From positions 1 to 6,695 of the forward strand of contig JAHEKD010000143.1 of assembly GCA_024638545.1 (NCBI GenBank): a DNA stretch of 6,695 nucleotides. Reading direction: 5' to 3'. Shown piece after piece: positions 1-6,195 of the stretch. The notes under the pieces are model-generated. The model saw nothing but the letters and a program-made list of their open reading frames with translations. It was not told the origin of the DNA and ran no database searches. Numbering within the stretch: the stretch's first letter is position 1; each line of letters begins with the position of its first letter. This DNA is from Gammaproteobacteria bacterium. GTDB taxonomy: Bacteria; Pseudomonadota; Gammaproteobacteria; Arenicellales; JAHEKD01. The position numbers were made by a program, and so were the translations under genes.

Positions 1-159
1 TATAAGTTGTTGTTCAGGCGCTTCAGCTATCAAACGGACGAACCATTCACCATGTCTTAAGTCTGCTGCGTCACTGAATTGAATGACAGGCAGGTGAATA
101 AAAAAAAATAGAATGCTGAATCTCAGCTTGCGGGTTGACCCTGTGAATATTATTTTCAT
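1..159 (-). CDS. N-terminus of an unrecognised exported protein (partial, runs off left edge)
   Basis: An open frame of exactly 53 codons runs from an ATG at 159-157 to the window edge without a stop. The translation starts MKIIFTGSTRKLR, followed by a hydrophobic stretch (about residues 14-28, FSILFFFIHLPVIQF) and then SDAADLRHGEWF. This is the layout of a Sec signal peptide: a basic n-region, a hydrophobic core, and a plausible cleavage site near SDA-A or SDAA-D (residues 29-32). The start is supported by AGGA seven bases upstream and by a TTGACA/AATAAT promoter just before it. The visible mature part is only about 21 residues and matches no family I recognise. It is divergent from the S74 gene at 354, and the two share an intergenic region of about 195 bases. 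It is probably a real periplasmic or outer-membrane protein; no function can be given. Confidence 0.68.
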   Translation of the reverse strand, partial: MKIIFTGSTRKLRFSILFFFIHLPVIQFSDAADLRHGEWFVRLIAEAPEQQLI

Positions 160-166
160 CCTCTTT

Positions 167-170
167 TCCT
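167..170 (-). promoter_or_regulatory. Ribosome binding site of the leftmost gene
   Basis: On the minus strand AGGA lies seven bases before the ATG at 159, followed by a purine-rich AAGAGG. Its spacing decides the start codon of the partial exported-protein gene. Confidence 0.55.
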
Positions 171-186
171 AATCATTATGCTATTT

Positions 187-214
187 ATTATTTATGATTA
201 CTACCCTCTGTCAA
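187..214 (-). promoter_or_regulatory. Sigma70-type promoter for the leftmost gene
   Basis: Reading the minus strand, a perfect TTGACA (-35, at 214-209) is followed after 16 bases by AATAAT (-10, at 192-187, five of six matches to TATAAT). Transcription would begin near 180, giving a leader of about 20 bases before the ATG at 159. This is the best-looking promoter in the window. It is judged by eye; the surrounding DNA is AT-rich, so -10-like hexamers are common by chance. Confidence 0.55.
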
Positions 215-292
215 AGGTATATCATAGTATCTATTGAAAGTACAGCATGTGATTGTTCAGCAGATAAAGAAATGATATTTATTATTAATATA

Positions 293-321
293 TTCAAATT
301 GTTAACAAACTTTATGATAAT
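293..321 (+). promoter_or_regulatory. Candidate promoter of the S74 gene with an overlapping palindrome
   Basis: TTCAAA (-35-like, 293-298) and GATAAT (-10-like, 316-321) are separated by 17 bases. Within the spacer sits the perfect 10-base palindrome TTGTTAACAA (299-308), which is where a repressor site would be expected. The -35 element is weak, which would suit a regulated promoter. The palindrome could also be chance in AT-rich DNA. Confidence 0.38.
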
Positions 322-341
322 CTATATGCTGATAGATCCTA

Positions 342-348
342 AAGGAGG
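342..348 (+). promoter_or_regulatory. Strong Shine-Dalgarno site of the S74 gene
   Basis: AAGGAGG is a near-perfect anti-16S match, five bases before the ATG at 354. It fixes that start codon and predicts strong translation. Neither gene of the neighbouring kinase pair has a comparable site. Confidence 0.8.
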
Positions 349-353
349 GACAG

Positions 354-800
354 ATGCAGAATAAAAAAATTATTCCTGAATTAAGCAAAGCAACTGCTGA
401 CGAAACAGAACCGCAAGTCGACGACCCGCAGCGCCGAGAGGCATTAAGCAGGTTAGTCAAGTATACGCCTCCTGCGATGATTACGCTGCTTGCCAACGAT
501 AGCGCCTGGGCACAAATATCGGGCGGGCCGCCACCGCCACCTTCAGACATTCGTCTTAAGACTGATATTGATTGTGTTGGGGCAACCCGGGATGGACATA
601 AACTTTACAGTTTCCGATATCAAGATGATGTCGCAAGAATCCGCTATGTTGGGTTAATGGCTCAAGAGATTTTAAAATCGAATCCGGCCGCTGTAGCAAC
701 TCGACCAGATGGTTATTATGCTGTGCATTATGAAAGCCTGGGATTAAAAATGGCAACCTATGACCAGTGGAAACGCCAGGGAATAAAATCGGTTCAGTAA
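354..800 (+). CDS. Small leader-like protein with a peptidase S74 / intramolecular chaperone domain
   Basis: The protein has 148 residues in three parts. Residues 1-53 are polar, then contain RREALSRLVKYTPPAM and LLANDSAWAQ; this resembles short proteobacterial leader-type peptides and loosely a Tat-like signal (RR at 27-28, AWA before Q54). Residues 57-63 are a GG-PPPPP linker. Residues 64-134 form a compact S74 domain: SDIRLKTDI (64-72), LYSFRYQDD, YVGLMAQEI (98-106), P111, and GYYAVHYESLGLKM (120-133). S74 domains usually end phage tail spikes, or MYRF-type proteins, and cut themselves before a serine using a Ser-Lys pair five residues apart; Ser64 and Lys69 fit that. Here no fibre precedes the domain, so self-cleavage would release a 63-residue peptide. 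The start is set by a strong Shine-Dalgarno. The gene converges on the kinase/nucleotidyltransferase pair. The S74 assignment is firm; the role is unknown. Confidence 0.85.
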   Translation: MQNKKIIPELSKATADETEPQVDDPQRREALSRLVKYTPPAMITLLANDSAWAQISGGPPPPPSDIRLKTDIDCVGATRDGHKLYSFRYQDDVARIRYVGLMAQEILKSNPAAVATRPDGYYAVHYESLGLKMATYDQWKRQGIKSVQ

Positions 801-841
801 TTCGTTTTCCGGGCTTCTATGAATAACAAAGGTGATGTGGC

Positions 842-871
842 GATAACTGTCAAAATTTCGGTTTGATTATC
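842..871. terminator. Hairpin between convergent genes, possible terminator
   Basis: GATAA-[CTG]-TCAAA (842-854) can pair with TTTGA-TTATC (862-871) around a seven-base loop, a 10-pair stem with a three-base bulge. An alternative pairing joins GATAACT (842-848) with AGTTATC (875-881). It lies 42 bases past the S74 stop codon and faces the kinase gene end. No clean T-run follows on either strand, so intrinsic termination is uncertain. Confidence 0.3.
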
Positions 872-908
872 CATAGTTATCTAGTTTAATCACGAACTTT
901 GAAATCAG

Positions 909-924
909 CTGATGCAGGCATCAG
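909..924 (-). terminator. Short hairpin over the kinase stop codon, possible terminator
   Basis: CTGATG (909-914) and CATCAG (919-924) form a perfect six-pair stem with a four-base loop. The TGA stop of the kinase gene (923-921) lies inside it. On the minus strand it is followed only by CTGATTTC, a poor T-run, so it is a weak terminator candidate. Confidence 0.25.
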
Positions 925-2108
925 TACACCAGTGTTCTTATTAGTTCAGCAACACCAGAATTGACTTTAGGGTAGTTTAAAGAATAGCTCGGAACAGATC
1001 GTATCCAGCTTACTATAGACTCAAGCTGCTGCTGGTCAATGGCTCCGCCAAATACACTGCCTGAATGACACAGCCTGGCTATTGAATGAATGGGATTTAA
1101 TTTCTCAAACTGATACTGTTTCAGATTAGAACTATATTGCGGATAGATTATTGTATTTACCGGCCAATACATTGCCCACTCTCTAATAGAGCCGGTCAAG
1201 GGTTTCAAATATTTAACATATTGTCCGTTGTCCCTGGCTAAGGTCCTGTGAAAAAAACAGTCTCCAATGTTTAATAATTTCCAGCTGCCTTGTTTAAATC
1301 GTTGACACATAGGCACCGGTTGAAGCTCGCCTGCATAATTTATCGGCACTATGTCATCCGCCAGATAAGTGAATCCCTGCTTTTGTAATAAACGCGACAA
1401 TGTGCTTTTGCCTGAACCGCGTCGGGCGATAAAAACAATGCCACGCCCGCTTTTAGTACCAAGTGCAGCGCTGTGTAAAACTGCTAACCAGTTGTGGCCC
1501 TGGTAGGCTCTTTCAATTAACGTCCATTGTATTGCTTCGACCAGCTCGTCCAGTGTGTTGAATCTTCGAGTTAGATTATCTGATTCGCTCAACTCGTACT
1601 TGCCATGATAGTCAATCTGATAACGGGGCAAATGATTTATGCACCCCTGGTCTAAAAAATGATTCACCTCTAAATGGCTTAATACGGCATGAATCGAATT
1701 GAATGCACCGTCATCATAATAATCTACAACAAACACATCCGAAATCAACTGATAGGCAATCTGGCGCAAGGGTTTTTTATCTGATAAGGGGGCATGGATT
1801 GATTGATGATGCTTTTGCCATCGCCTGGAATTTTCTTTTAGTATTTTGGTCTCCATCAATCCCGATTGACGCCATTGATTTAACATAGACTCGACATCAG
1901 CAGTCGCGCACAGCGTGCTGATTTTATAGGTGTCTTTTAACATTCGACTTATTTGAGAAAGGTTTTGCCCCGACCTGAATGCTTGCCAGATCAGCGTTGC
2001 GGGCTCATTAAGCAGTAAAAGACTGTTTTTCGATGGATTGGAAATAATAGACTGGTCATCAATTTTAACCCAGGGAATCAGTTTTATAACCTGTTGTTCT
2101 GAGGTCAC
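921..2108 (-). CDS. PqqD-like domain fused to an HprK-like kinase domain
   Basis: The protein has 395 residues. About residues 10-86 form a PqqD-like (RiPP recognition element type) domain: LLLLNEPATLIWQAF (30-44) followed by helices ending in MLNQWRQSGLM (75-85). Residues 205-390 resemble the HPr kinase/phosphorylase C-terminal fold: LHSAAL (211-216), GRGIVFI, a P-loop ARRGSGKST (228-236), YLADD (248-252) and a PVP segment (264-266). In known relatives (HprK-related kinases of the HPr-rel-A type) PqqD-like and kinase proteins are encoded as separate genes; here they are one chain, which suggests a kinase that docks its own peptide substrate. The first P-loop glycine is alanine, but GSGKST is intact. 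The start is a GTG overlapping the TAG of the upstream gene by one base (TAGTG), with no good Shine-Dalgarno, so translation is probably coupled. The likely substrate is a serine on a small protein; this is inferred, not shown. Confidence 0.8.
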   Translation of the reverse strand: MTSEQQVIKLIPWVKIDDQSIISNPSKNSLLLLNEPATLIWQAFRSGQNLSQISRMLKDTYKISTLCATADVESMLNQWRQSGLMETKILKENSRRWQKHHQSIHAPLSDKKPLRQIAYQLISDVFVVDYYDDGAFNSIHAVLSHLEVNHFLDQGCINHLPRYQIDYHGKYELSESDNLTRRFNTLDELVEAIQWTLIERAYQGHNWLAVLHSAALGTKSGRGIVFIARRGSGKSTLSRLLQKQGFTYLADDIVPINYAGELQPVPMCQRFKQGSWKLLNIGDCFFHRTLARDNGQYVKYLKPLTGSIREWAMYWPVNTIIYPQYSSNLKQYQFEKLNPIHSIARLCHSGSVFGGAIDQQQLESIVSWIRSVPSYSLNYPKVNSGVAELIRTLVY

Positions 2109-3172
2109 TATCTGTTAAACAGGGTTCTGAATTTTATGGTGTACCATTCTGGCGAAGTGAGACGTTTCGGCAGTCGTGTTAATCGTTCAAGGCAATGATA
2201 CAAATAAGCTCGCTTGCGATCACCGCTTGATTTTAAAAGGATTTTTTTTGCATGAGCCTGTTGCGCAATACCGCCGGAGATAGATGACCTATTACAATTA
2301 GAAAAAACCAGTCTTGCCATCAATATGTAGTCTATCCAGATTTGTCGGCCATGTGTTGAGTAAAACCGATCGAGACTTGACCAGTCAATTGATTCTGAAT
2401 AGATATGGCACATTATATGAAAATCGTATAGCTGGCGCAGATCAATCCTTTCATTAGCGTGATCCCCGCTGTGCATTTGAGCATGTGCGAATTGGTGAAT
2501 AAGGCGATACTCGGGTATAAATATAAAATACCCTAAGCTATCGTTTTTCATCAGCTCTGCATTATCCCAGGCGCTGTCGACAGAAATCATCTGACTGCAC
2601 CCAGCTGCCAGAGGTTTTACATGTAATTCTAAACGCGCGGGCATATCGTTTTTAAACATTGGATCAAGATGGTAGTTTGTTCCATCTGGTAGAAAGTTCG
2701 AAAACGAATAACCATGCAATTTCAGTAATTTTACTGCCGGGATAATGGATGACTCATCAATTAGCAAATCGATATCGCTAATCATTCGAAATTGCTGGAC
2801 CTGAGAAACCGGTTCCATCAAATAGGAAGCACCTTTCAGCAGTAATGGTTGAATATTTTCCTGATTCAGCAATCCAAGAACCTGCTCGAGCTGTTGCTTG
2901 ATGCGCCGGTTGCGTAATCCGGCCAAATGTCTGACAGCCAGTAATTCTGCCTGCACCTGTTGAGGGACCAGATTGATTAAATTTTTCCTCTGAAGTTCAT
3001 AATGTAAGTAAGACAATAACCAGTTCGTAGCCGCTACGTGGCAAAAATTTTTCCAGTCAAAATTTTTAGATGTAAGACTTTTTGACAGCTTTGCCATTGT
3101 TGAATTATCAAGTCGATTTGCAGCCAGGCAGTAACCAATCAGTTTTATTGTTGATAAGTTTGTACTAAACAT
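2108..3172 (-). CDS. Nucleotidyltransferase family protein (NTP_transf_5 type)
   Basis: The protein has 354 residues, a usual length for this family. LLLKGASYLM (110-119) and RMISDIDLLID (129-139) form the nucleotidyltransferase core, with Asp133 and Asp135 as probable metal ligands. LELHV (181-185) and the histidine-rich HAQMHSGDHANERIDL (230-245) are also typical. No transmembrane segment is evident. Such proteins occur beside PqqD-like and HprK-related genes in proteobacterial peptide-modification-like cassettes and near lasso-peptide loci; the nucleotide and acceptor are unknown. The gene is first of a pair, overlapping the PqqD-kinase fusion by one base, so both are made from one message. 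The ATG at 3172 has no clear Shine-Dalgarno. An internal ATG at residue 26 is possible, but the stretch before it looks coding. Confidence 0.8.
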   Translation of the reverse strand: MFSTNLSTIKLIGYCLAANRLDNSTMAKLSKSLTSKNFDWKNFCHVAATNWLLSYLHYELQRKNLINLVPQQVQAELLAVRHLAGLRNRRIKQQLEQVLGLLNQENIQPLLLKGASYLMEPVSQVQQFRMISDIDLLIDESSIIPAVKLLKLHGYSFSNFLPDGTNYHLDPMFKNDMPARLELHVKPLAAGCSQMISVDSAWDNAELMKNDSLGYFIFIPEYRLIHQFAHAQMHSGDHANERIDLRQLYDFHIMCHIYSESIDWSSLDRFYSTHGRQIWIDYILMARLVFSNCNRSSISGGIAQQAHAKKILLKSSGDRKRAYLYHCLERLTRLPKRLTSPEWYTIKFRTLFNR

Positions 3173-3217
3173 TTAAATAAAATATTAGCAAATAACGATG
3201 ACCGAAAGTAATTAATA

Positions 3218-3245
3218 ATTTTATTGACCTCGAATCTTCACCCAA
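3218..3245 (-). promoter_or_regulatory. Possible promoter of the nucleotidyltransferase-kinase pair
   Basis: On the minus strand TTGGGT (3245-3240) and TAAAAT (3223-3218) are 16 bases apart, placing a start near 3211 and a leader of about 40 bases. Both boxes are imperfect. The pair could instead be read through from the transporter operon. Confidence 0.3.
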
Positions 3246-3359
3246 TGATACTGCTCCATCGTTTTAATATAGATCGAAAGACATTAGCGCAAACCGTAGA
3301 CTGTATTTTTATATTCGGTTTTTTAAACCAGTATAAATCTATCCGCACGCAGTAGAACA

Positions 3360-3384
3360 GCCGGTTTTAATAAAACAAACCGGC
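3360..3384. terminator. Eight-pair hairpin, possible terminator of the transporter operon
   Basis: GCCGGTTT (3360-3367) and AAACCGGC (3377-3384) are perfect inverted repeats around a nine-base loop. The hairpin is GC-rich at its base in an otherwise AT-rich gap and lies about 40 bases past the HAD remnant. Neither side carries a clean T-run, so it may stabilise or pause RNA rather than end it. Confidence 0.35.
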
Positions 3385-3422
3385 AATTATTAAGTGCAGT
3401 TAAATTTTTAAATTAATAAATT

Positions 3423-3627
3423 TTAAAAAACTGTCTTGGTAAATTCAGCGAATCCGTCACTGGCACCGGTCAGGGGAATAACTCGGATTCCATGGTGCTT
3501 GGAGTTTGAACATTGCATCAAAAGCTGCAGGCGGTAACCAGCCTTCCCAGGTAAGCGTGTCGTCGACATCCGGAAATATTACTTTCGGTTTATAGGGCAG
3601 GGATCCGGGGAATGGAATCGGTTTCAA
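3423..3627 (-). pseudogene. Remnant of a HAD-superfamily phosphatase (subfamily IIB-like), frameshifted and truncated
   Basis: Reading from a TTG at 3627-3625, which overlaps the TGA of the preceding gene, the frame gives LKPIPFPGSLPYKPK, then VIFPDVDDTLTWEGWLPP and AAFDAMFKLQA. DVDDTLT is the HAD nucleophile motif DxDxT, and the following phrase is typical of phosphatases whose next segment reads GI-VIP-TG. That segment (GIRVIPLTGAS) is present, but in the next frame. Removing one C at the CCATGG near 3494-3495 would restore a continuous KLQAHGIRVIPLTGAS. The first frame ends at a TGA (3459-3457); the second ends at a TAA (3425-3423) after only about ten more residues that no longer resemble the family. 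About 68 of roughly 250-300 codons survive, so motifs II-IV are lost. It was evidently the last gene of the transporter operon, translationally coupled. It is almost certainly inactive. Confidence 0.75.
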
Positions 3628-4463
3628 ATGCTTATTTCAAGTTTTATAGGTTGATGATCTGATAAAGCGGTATCTTCATCGACTTCCATTCGCATCCTGG
3701 TTGATGCCAGTTCACTGCTAAGCCAGAAAAAATCACGACAATGAGGCCCCTGTGGCCATTGTTTGGAGTCGAAAATACCGCAGGTAGGCGAGTGAGGTTT
3801 ATCTTTATTGCAAACTCTCCAGGCATCCAGCCACGCATTTTCAATCAGGTAATCATATTCTGAAAATTCAGTGCCAAAGTTAAAATCACCACAGAGAATC
3901 CTGGCAACTGCCAACGGGCCTGCTCGGTAAGCACCACTATCTGCTTTCTTTGGATGCGCAAGCTGATTCTTACGTTCATTATCAAGTAACGTTAACCGTT
4001 CCAGCTGACGCTGTCGCTCATGACTGTCGTGATAGGCAAGGTGTGTATTGATGACACTAAGCGGGCCAATGTCTGATTCCAGTACGGTTTCAACCGCCAC
4101 GCGCGGCATTTGCTTCTTGCCTTTTGCAGCAGGCATGGGCAGTTGATGAACCCTATGGTCAAGGGCTTGGGTTTTGACCAGCGTTAGATTACCGAATTCC
4201 TGATTTCCATCTACATTCTGACCGGCCGTGGGCCAGCTGAATCCTGTTCCCCAAACAAAGTGAAAATCAAAAAATGCACGGGTAAAAACTTTTAGCTGAT
4301 CCATCTGTTCCTGCGCGCAATATTCTTCCATATTACGCACAACTTCCTGCAGGCAAATCAAATCAAAATCACCTGACGACTTTATATGTTCGACAATCCG
4401 ATCAATATTAGTAATGTTATCGCAGCCTTTTCCGGACTGGATATTCCAGGAAAACAGGCGCAT
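3624..4463 (-). CDS. Endonuclease/exonuclease/phosphatase (EEP) family hydrolase
   Basis: The protein has 279 residues with all EEP superfamily signatures in order: FSWNIQS (4-10, Asn7), LICLQEV (35-41, metal-binding Glu40), FGNLTL (90-95), VINTHLAYHD (137-146, His141), CGDFNF (191-196, Asp193 and Asn195), RDFFWLS (243-249) and SDHQPI (268-273, Asp269 and His270). The fold cleaves phosphodiester or phosphomonoester bonds with Mg2+. There is no signal peptide, so it acts in the cytoplasm. Its ATG follows directly on the TAG of the permease gene with no gap, and its TGA overlaps the TTG of the HAD remnant. Position in a sugar/glycerophosphate-type ABC operon suggests it acts on an imported phosphoester or diester rather than on DNA. 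The substrate is inferred only from context. Confidence 0.88.
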   Translation of the reverse strand: MRLFSWNIQSGKGCDNITNIDRIVEHIKSSGDFDLICLQEVVRNMEEYCAQEQMDQLKVFTRAFFDFHFVWGTGFSWPTAGQNVDGNQEFGNLTLVKTQALDHRVHQLPMPAAKGKKQMPRVAVETVLESDIGPLSVINTHLAYHDSHERQRQLERLTLLDNERKNQLAHPKKADSGAYRAGPLAVARILCGDFNFGTEFSEYDYLIENAWLDAWRVCNKDKPHSPTCGIFDSKQWPQGPHCRDFFWLSSELASTRMRMEVDEDTALSDHQPIKLEISI

Positions 4464-5282
4464 CTATTTGATGCCAGCCTGCATGAATGACTGAATGAAC
4501 TGGCGTTGAAATACTAGAAATATAGCCAGCAGTGGACCAATGGCTATCAACGTCCCTGCAGAGATGACCGACCAGTCAACGCCGGACTCAGGCGCACCGA
4601 AAATGGCCATGCCTACTGTTAAAGGACGACTTGCCTCGGTATTAGTGACAACCAGAGGCCATAAAAAATTGTTCCAGTGATAGCTTATTGAAACCAGGCT
4701 GTATGCCAGGTATGTTGGAAAAGCAAGTGGTACAAAAACCCTGATTATCATTTTAATGCCAGACAATCCTTCAACCCGGGCCGCATCTTCAAGCTCCTGA
4801 GGTACAGTCTTAAAAGTCTGGCGTAATAAAAATATACCAAAAGCACTTGCCAGATAGGGTAATCCGACACCGATATGTGTATCGACAAGCTGAAGACTCG
4901 AAAGGGTTTGGTAGTTTTCGACAATCAGGATTTCCGGCATAACCATTAACTGCATCAAAATCAGTCCCAGCGCCAGGCCACGACCTGTAAATTTTTCCCG
5001 CGCAAGTGCATAACCTGCAAGTGTACAAACGAACAGTTGTGATACGAGGATAATGGTCGTAATAATAATCGTATTCAGCATGTAGCTGAAAAACGGAGCC
5101 TGGTTCCAAGCGGATTTAAAATTGACCAGAGTCAGCGGAGCTGTAAGCGAAAAATTTGTCGCGTATTCAGGGGGATGAAAGGCTGCCCAGAATGCGTAAA
5201 TCAACGGCATGATCCAAACGAAACCCAGCAAATAGGCTGATATGGTTGATAGAGACTGTAACCTGATATTCATAAATGTCAT
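4464..5282 (-). CDS. ABC transporter permease, MalG/UgpE-like
   Basis: The protein has about 272 residues and six predicted membrane spans. It carries the cytoplasmic EAA loop that contacts the ATPase, ELEDAARVEGLSG (164-176 counted from the GTG at 5285), followed by the usual VFVPLAFP. The C-terminal SYHWNNFLWPLVVTN and the ending FMQAGIK are typical of the carbohydrate-uptake-1 (MalG/UgpE) family. It pairs with the MalF-like permease upstream to form the channel. The start is ambiguous: the ATG at 5282 overlaps the preceding TGA by one base (TGATG), while a GTG at 5285 would give a four-base overlap and one extra residue. ATG is preferred here. The gene ends immediately before the EEP start, so the operon is continuous. 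The transported solute cannot be read from the permease. Confidence 0.92.
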   Translation of the reverse strand: MTFMNIRLQSLSTISAYLLGFVWIMPLIYAFWAAFHPPEYATNFSLTAPLTLVNFKSAWNQAPFFSYMLNTIIITTIILVSQLFVCTLAGYALAREKFTGRGLALGLILMQLMVMPEILIVENYQTLSSLQLVDTHIGVGLPYLASAFGIFLLRQTFKTVPQELEDAARVEGLSGIKMIIRVFVPLAFPTYLAYSLVSISYHWNNFLWPLVVTNTEASRPLTVGMAIFGAPESGVDWSVISAGTLIAIGPLLAIFLVFQRQFIQSFMQAGIK

Positions 5283-6154
5283 CACTTGTAGTGAATTTTT
5301 CGATCAAATAGGACCATTTGCACAAAAGCAATCAAGGCAAGTATAACCAGCATCACGACGGTGAGAGTCGCCGCATAATAGCTGTCCAGAAAACTGAAAG
5401 CCGTCTCATAAATGTAGTACAAGAGCAGGTTAGTGGCATTGTTTGGGCCGCCCTTAGTCAATATGAAGATATGATCAACCAGTTTAAATGCGTTAAGCAA
5501 CGCATTAATTAACACGAACAGCGTTGTCGGCATCAGTAACGGAAACGTAATTCTACGGAATATCCGCCAGGGTCCTGCACCCTCAAGTCTTGCTGCCTGA
5601 TACAGCTCCGGACTCAGCGTTTGTAGGGCGGCCAGATAAAAAATCATGAAAAATCCCGCTTCTTTCCATATCGTCATAATAATTAAACTGGATAAGGCCA
5701 TATCCGGATCACCCAGCCAGTTTGGACCATCAATACCGATAGAGCGTAGAAGCTGATCAAACAGGCCAATATCGGGGCTGTAGAAAAAAAGCCAGATATT
5801 GGCGACCGTAATCATAGGTAAAATAGTCGGCGTAAAAAAAGCCAGGCGTAATAATCCAGCACAACGTATCTTTCCATTGACCCAAATCGCCATTAGGATG
5901 GCAAGTGCAATTGAAGTGGGTACTGTACCAATTGCATACCAGAAATTATTCTCCAGTACTTTCCAGAATACAGGATCATCCAGCAACAGAGCAAAGTTCT
6001 CTGTGCCGACAAACTTGGGCTCTGCAACATCGGTCTTCGCCCAGTTGGCGCTGCGCCAGAACGTTCTCATCGTCGGCCAGTGTGTGAAAGCGAACAACAG
6101 CAGCAGAGCCGGCAATAGTAACAGCCAGGCTTTCAAATTAAACCTTTTATGCAT
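5282..6154 (-). CDS. ABC transporter permease, MalF/UgpA-like
   Basis: The protein has 290 residues with six predicted membrane spans, the first at about residues 9-24 (AWLLLLPALLLLFAFT). The EAA loop is YQAARLEGAGPWRIFRRI (185-202), and TKGGPNNATNLLLYYIYE (233-250) is a hallmark of the MalF/UgpA side of carbohydrate importers. It forms a heterodimeric inner-membrane pore with the MalG-like protein. The ATG at 6154 lies 41 bases after the binding-protein gene, with only a weak GGCAGG upstream. The stop overlaps the next start. Its length suits the short UgpA type rather than MalF, which has an extra N-terminal region. Confidence 0.92.
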   Translation of the reverse strand: MHKRFNLKAWLLLLPALLLLFAFTHWPTMRTFWRSANWAKTDVAEPKFVGTENFALLLDDPVFWKVLENNFWYAIGTVPTSIALAILMAIWVNGKIRCAGLLRLAFFTPTILPMITVANIWLFFYSPDIGLFDQLLRSIGIDGPNWLGDPDMALSSLIIMTIWKEAGFFMIFYLAALQTLSPELYQAARLEGAGPWRIFRRITFPLLMPTTLFVLINALLNAFKLVDHIFILTKGGPNNATNLLLYYIYETAFSFLDSYYAATLTVVMLVILALIAFVQMVLFDRKIHYK

Positions 6155-6195
6155 GGCCTGCCGTTAACTCTGGATGATTGATTATCAGTGAACTG

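Larger units (their letters stand above)
3173..3422. other. AT-rich intergenic gap between the cassette and the transporter operon
   Basis: There is no convincing gene here. The stretch is conspicuously AT-rich and holds a possible promoter for the nucleotidyltransferase, two inverted repeats (3317-3329 and 3360-3384) and an AT-rich imperfect palindrome ending in CAGTT/AACTG (3397-3433). HAD-like coding sequence does not continue into it, so the break in the HAD gene lies near 3423-3460. Confidence 0.6.

Noticed and set aside
302..550. An 82-codon frame on the minus strand over the start of the S74 gene
   Set aside because: It is antisense to the well-supported S74 coding region, has a glycine run that mirrors the proline codons, and no family resemblance.
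354..800. The S74 protein as a phage tail fibre or prophage remnant
   Set aside because: There is no fibre repeat, no structural phage gene nearby, and the whole protein is complete at 148 residues with its own strong ribosome binding site.
3317..3329. GGTTTTTTAAACC as a terminator
   Set aside because: Only a five-pair, mostly A-T stem in AT-rich DNA; too weak to support.
3245..3355. A 36-codon plus-strand frame beginning MILLHRFNIDRKT as a possible precursor peptide
   Set aside because: It has no Shine-Dalgarno, sits in AT-rich DNA, and has neither leader/core features nor similarity to the S74 N-terminus.
3457..3627. The HAD fragment as a functional short protein or programmed frameshift
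   Set aside because: The second frame stops soon after the shift, no slippery sequence is present at CCATGG, and most catalytic motifs are missing.
4810..5109. A 99-codon minus-strand frame within the MalG-like gene
   Set aside because: It is an out-of-frame shadow of the permease, with unlikely Tyr- and Cys-rich composition.
5799..6167. A 122-codon plus-strand frame opposite the MalF-like gene
   Set aside because: It is antisense to a clear permease and shows no domain.
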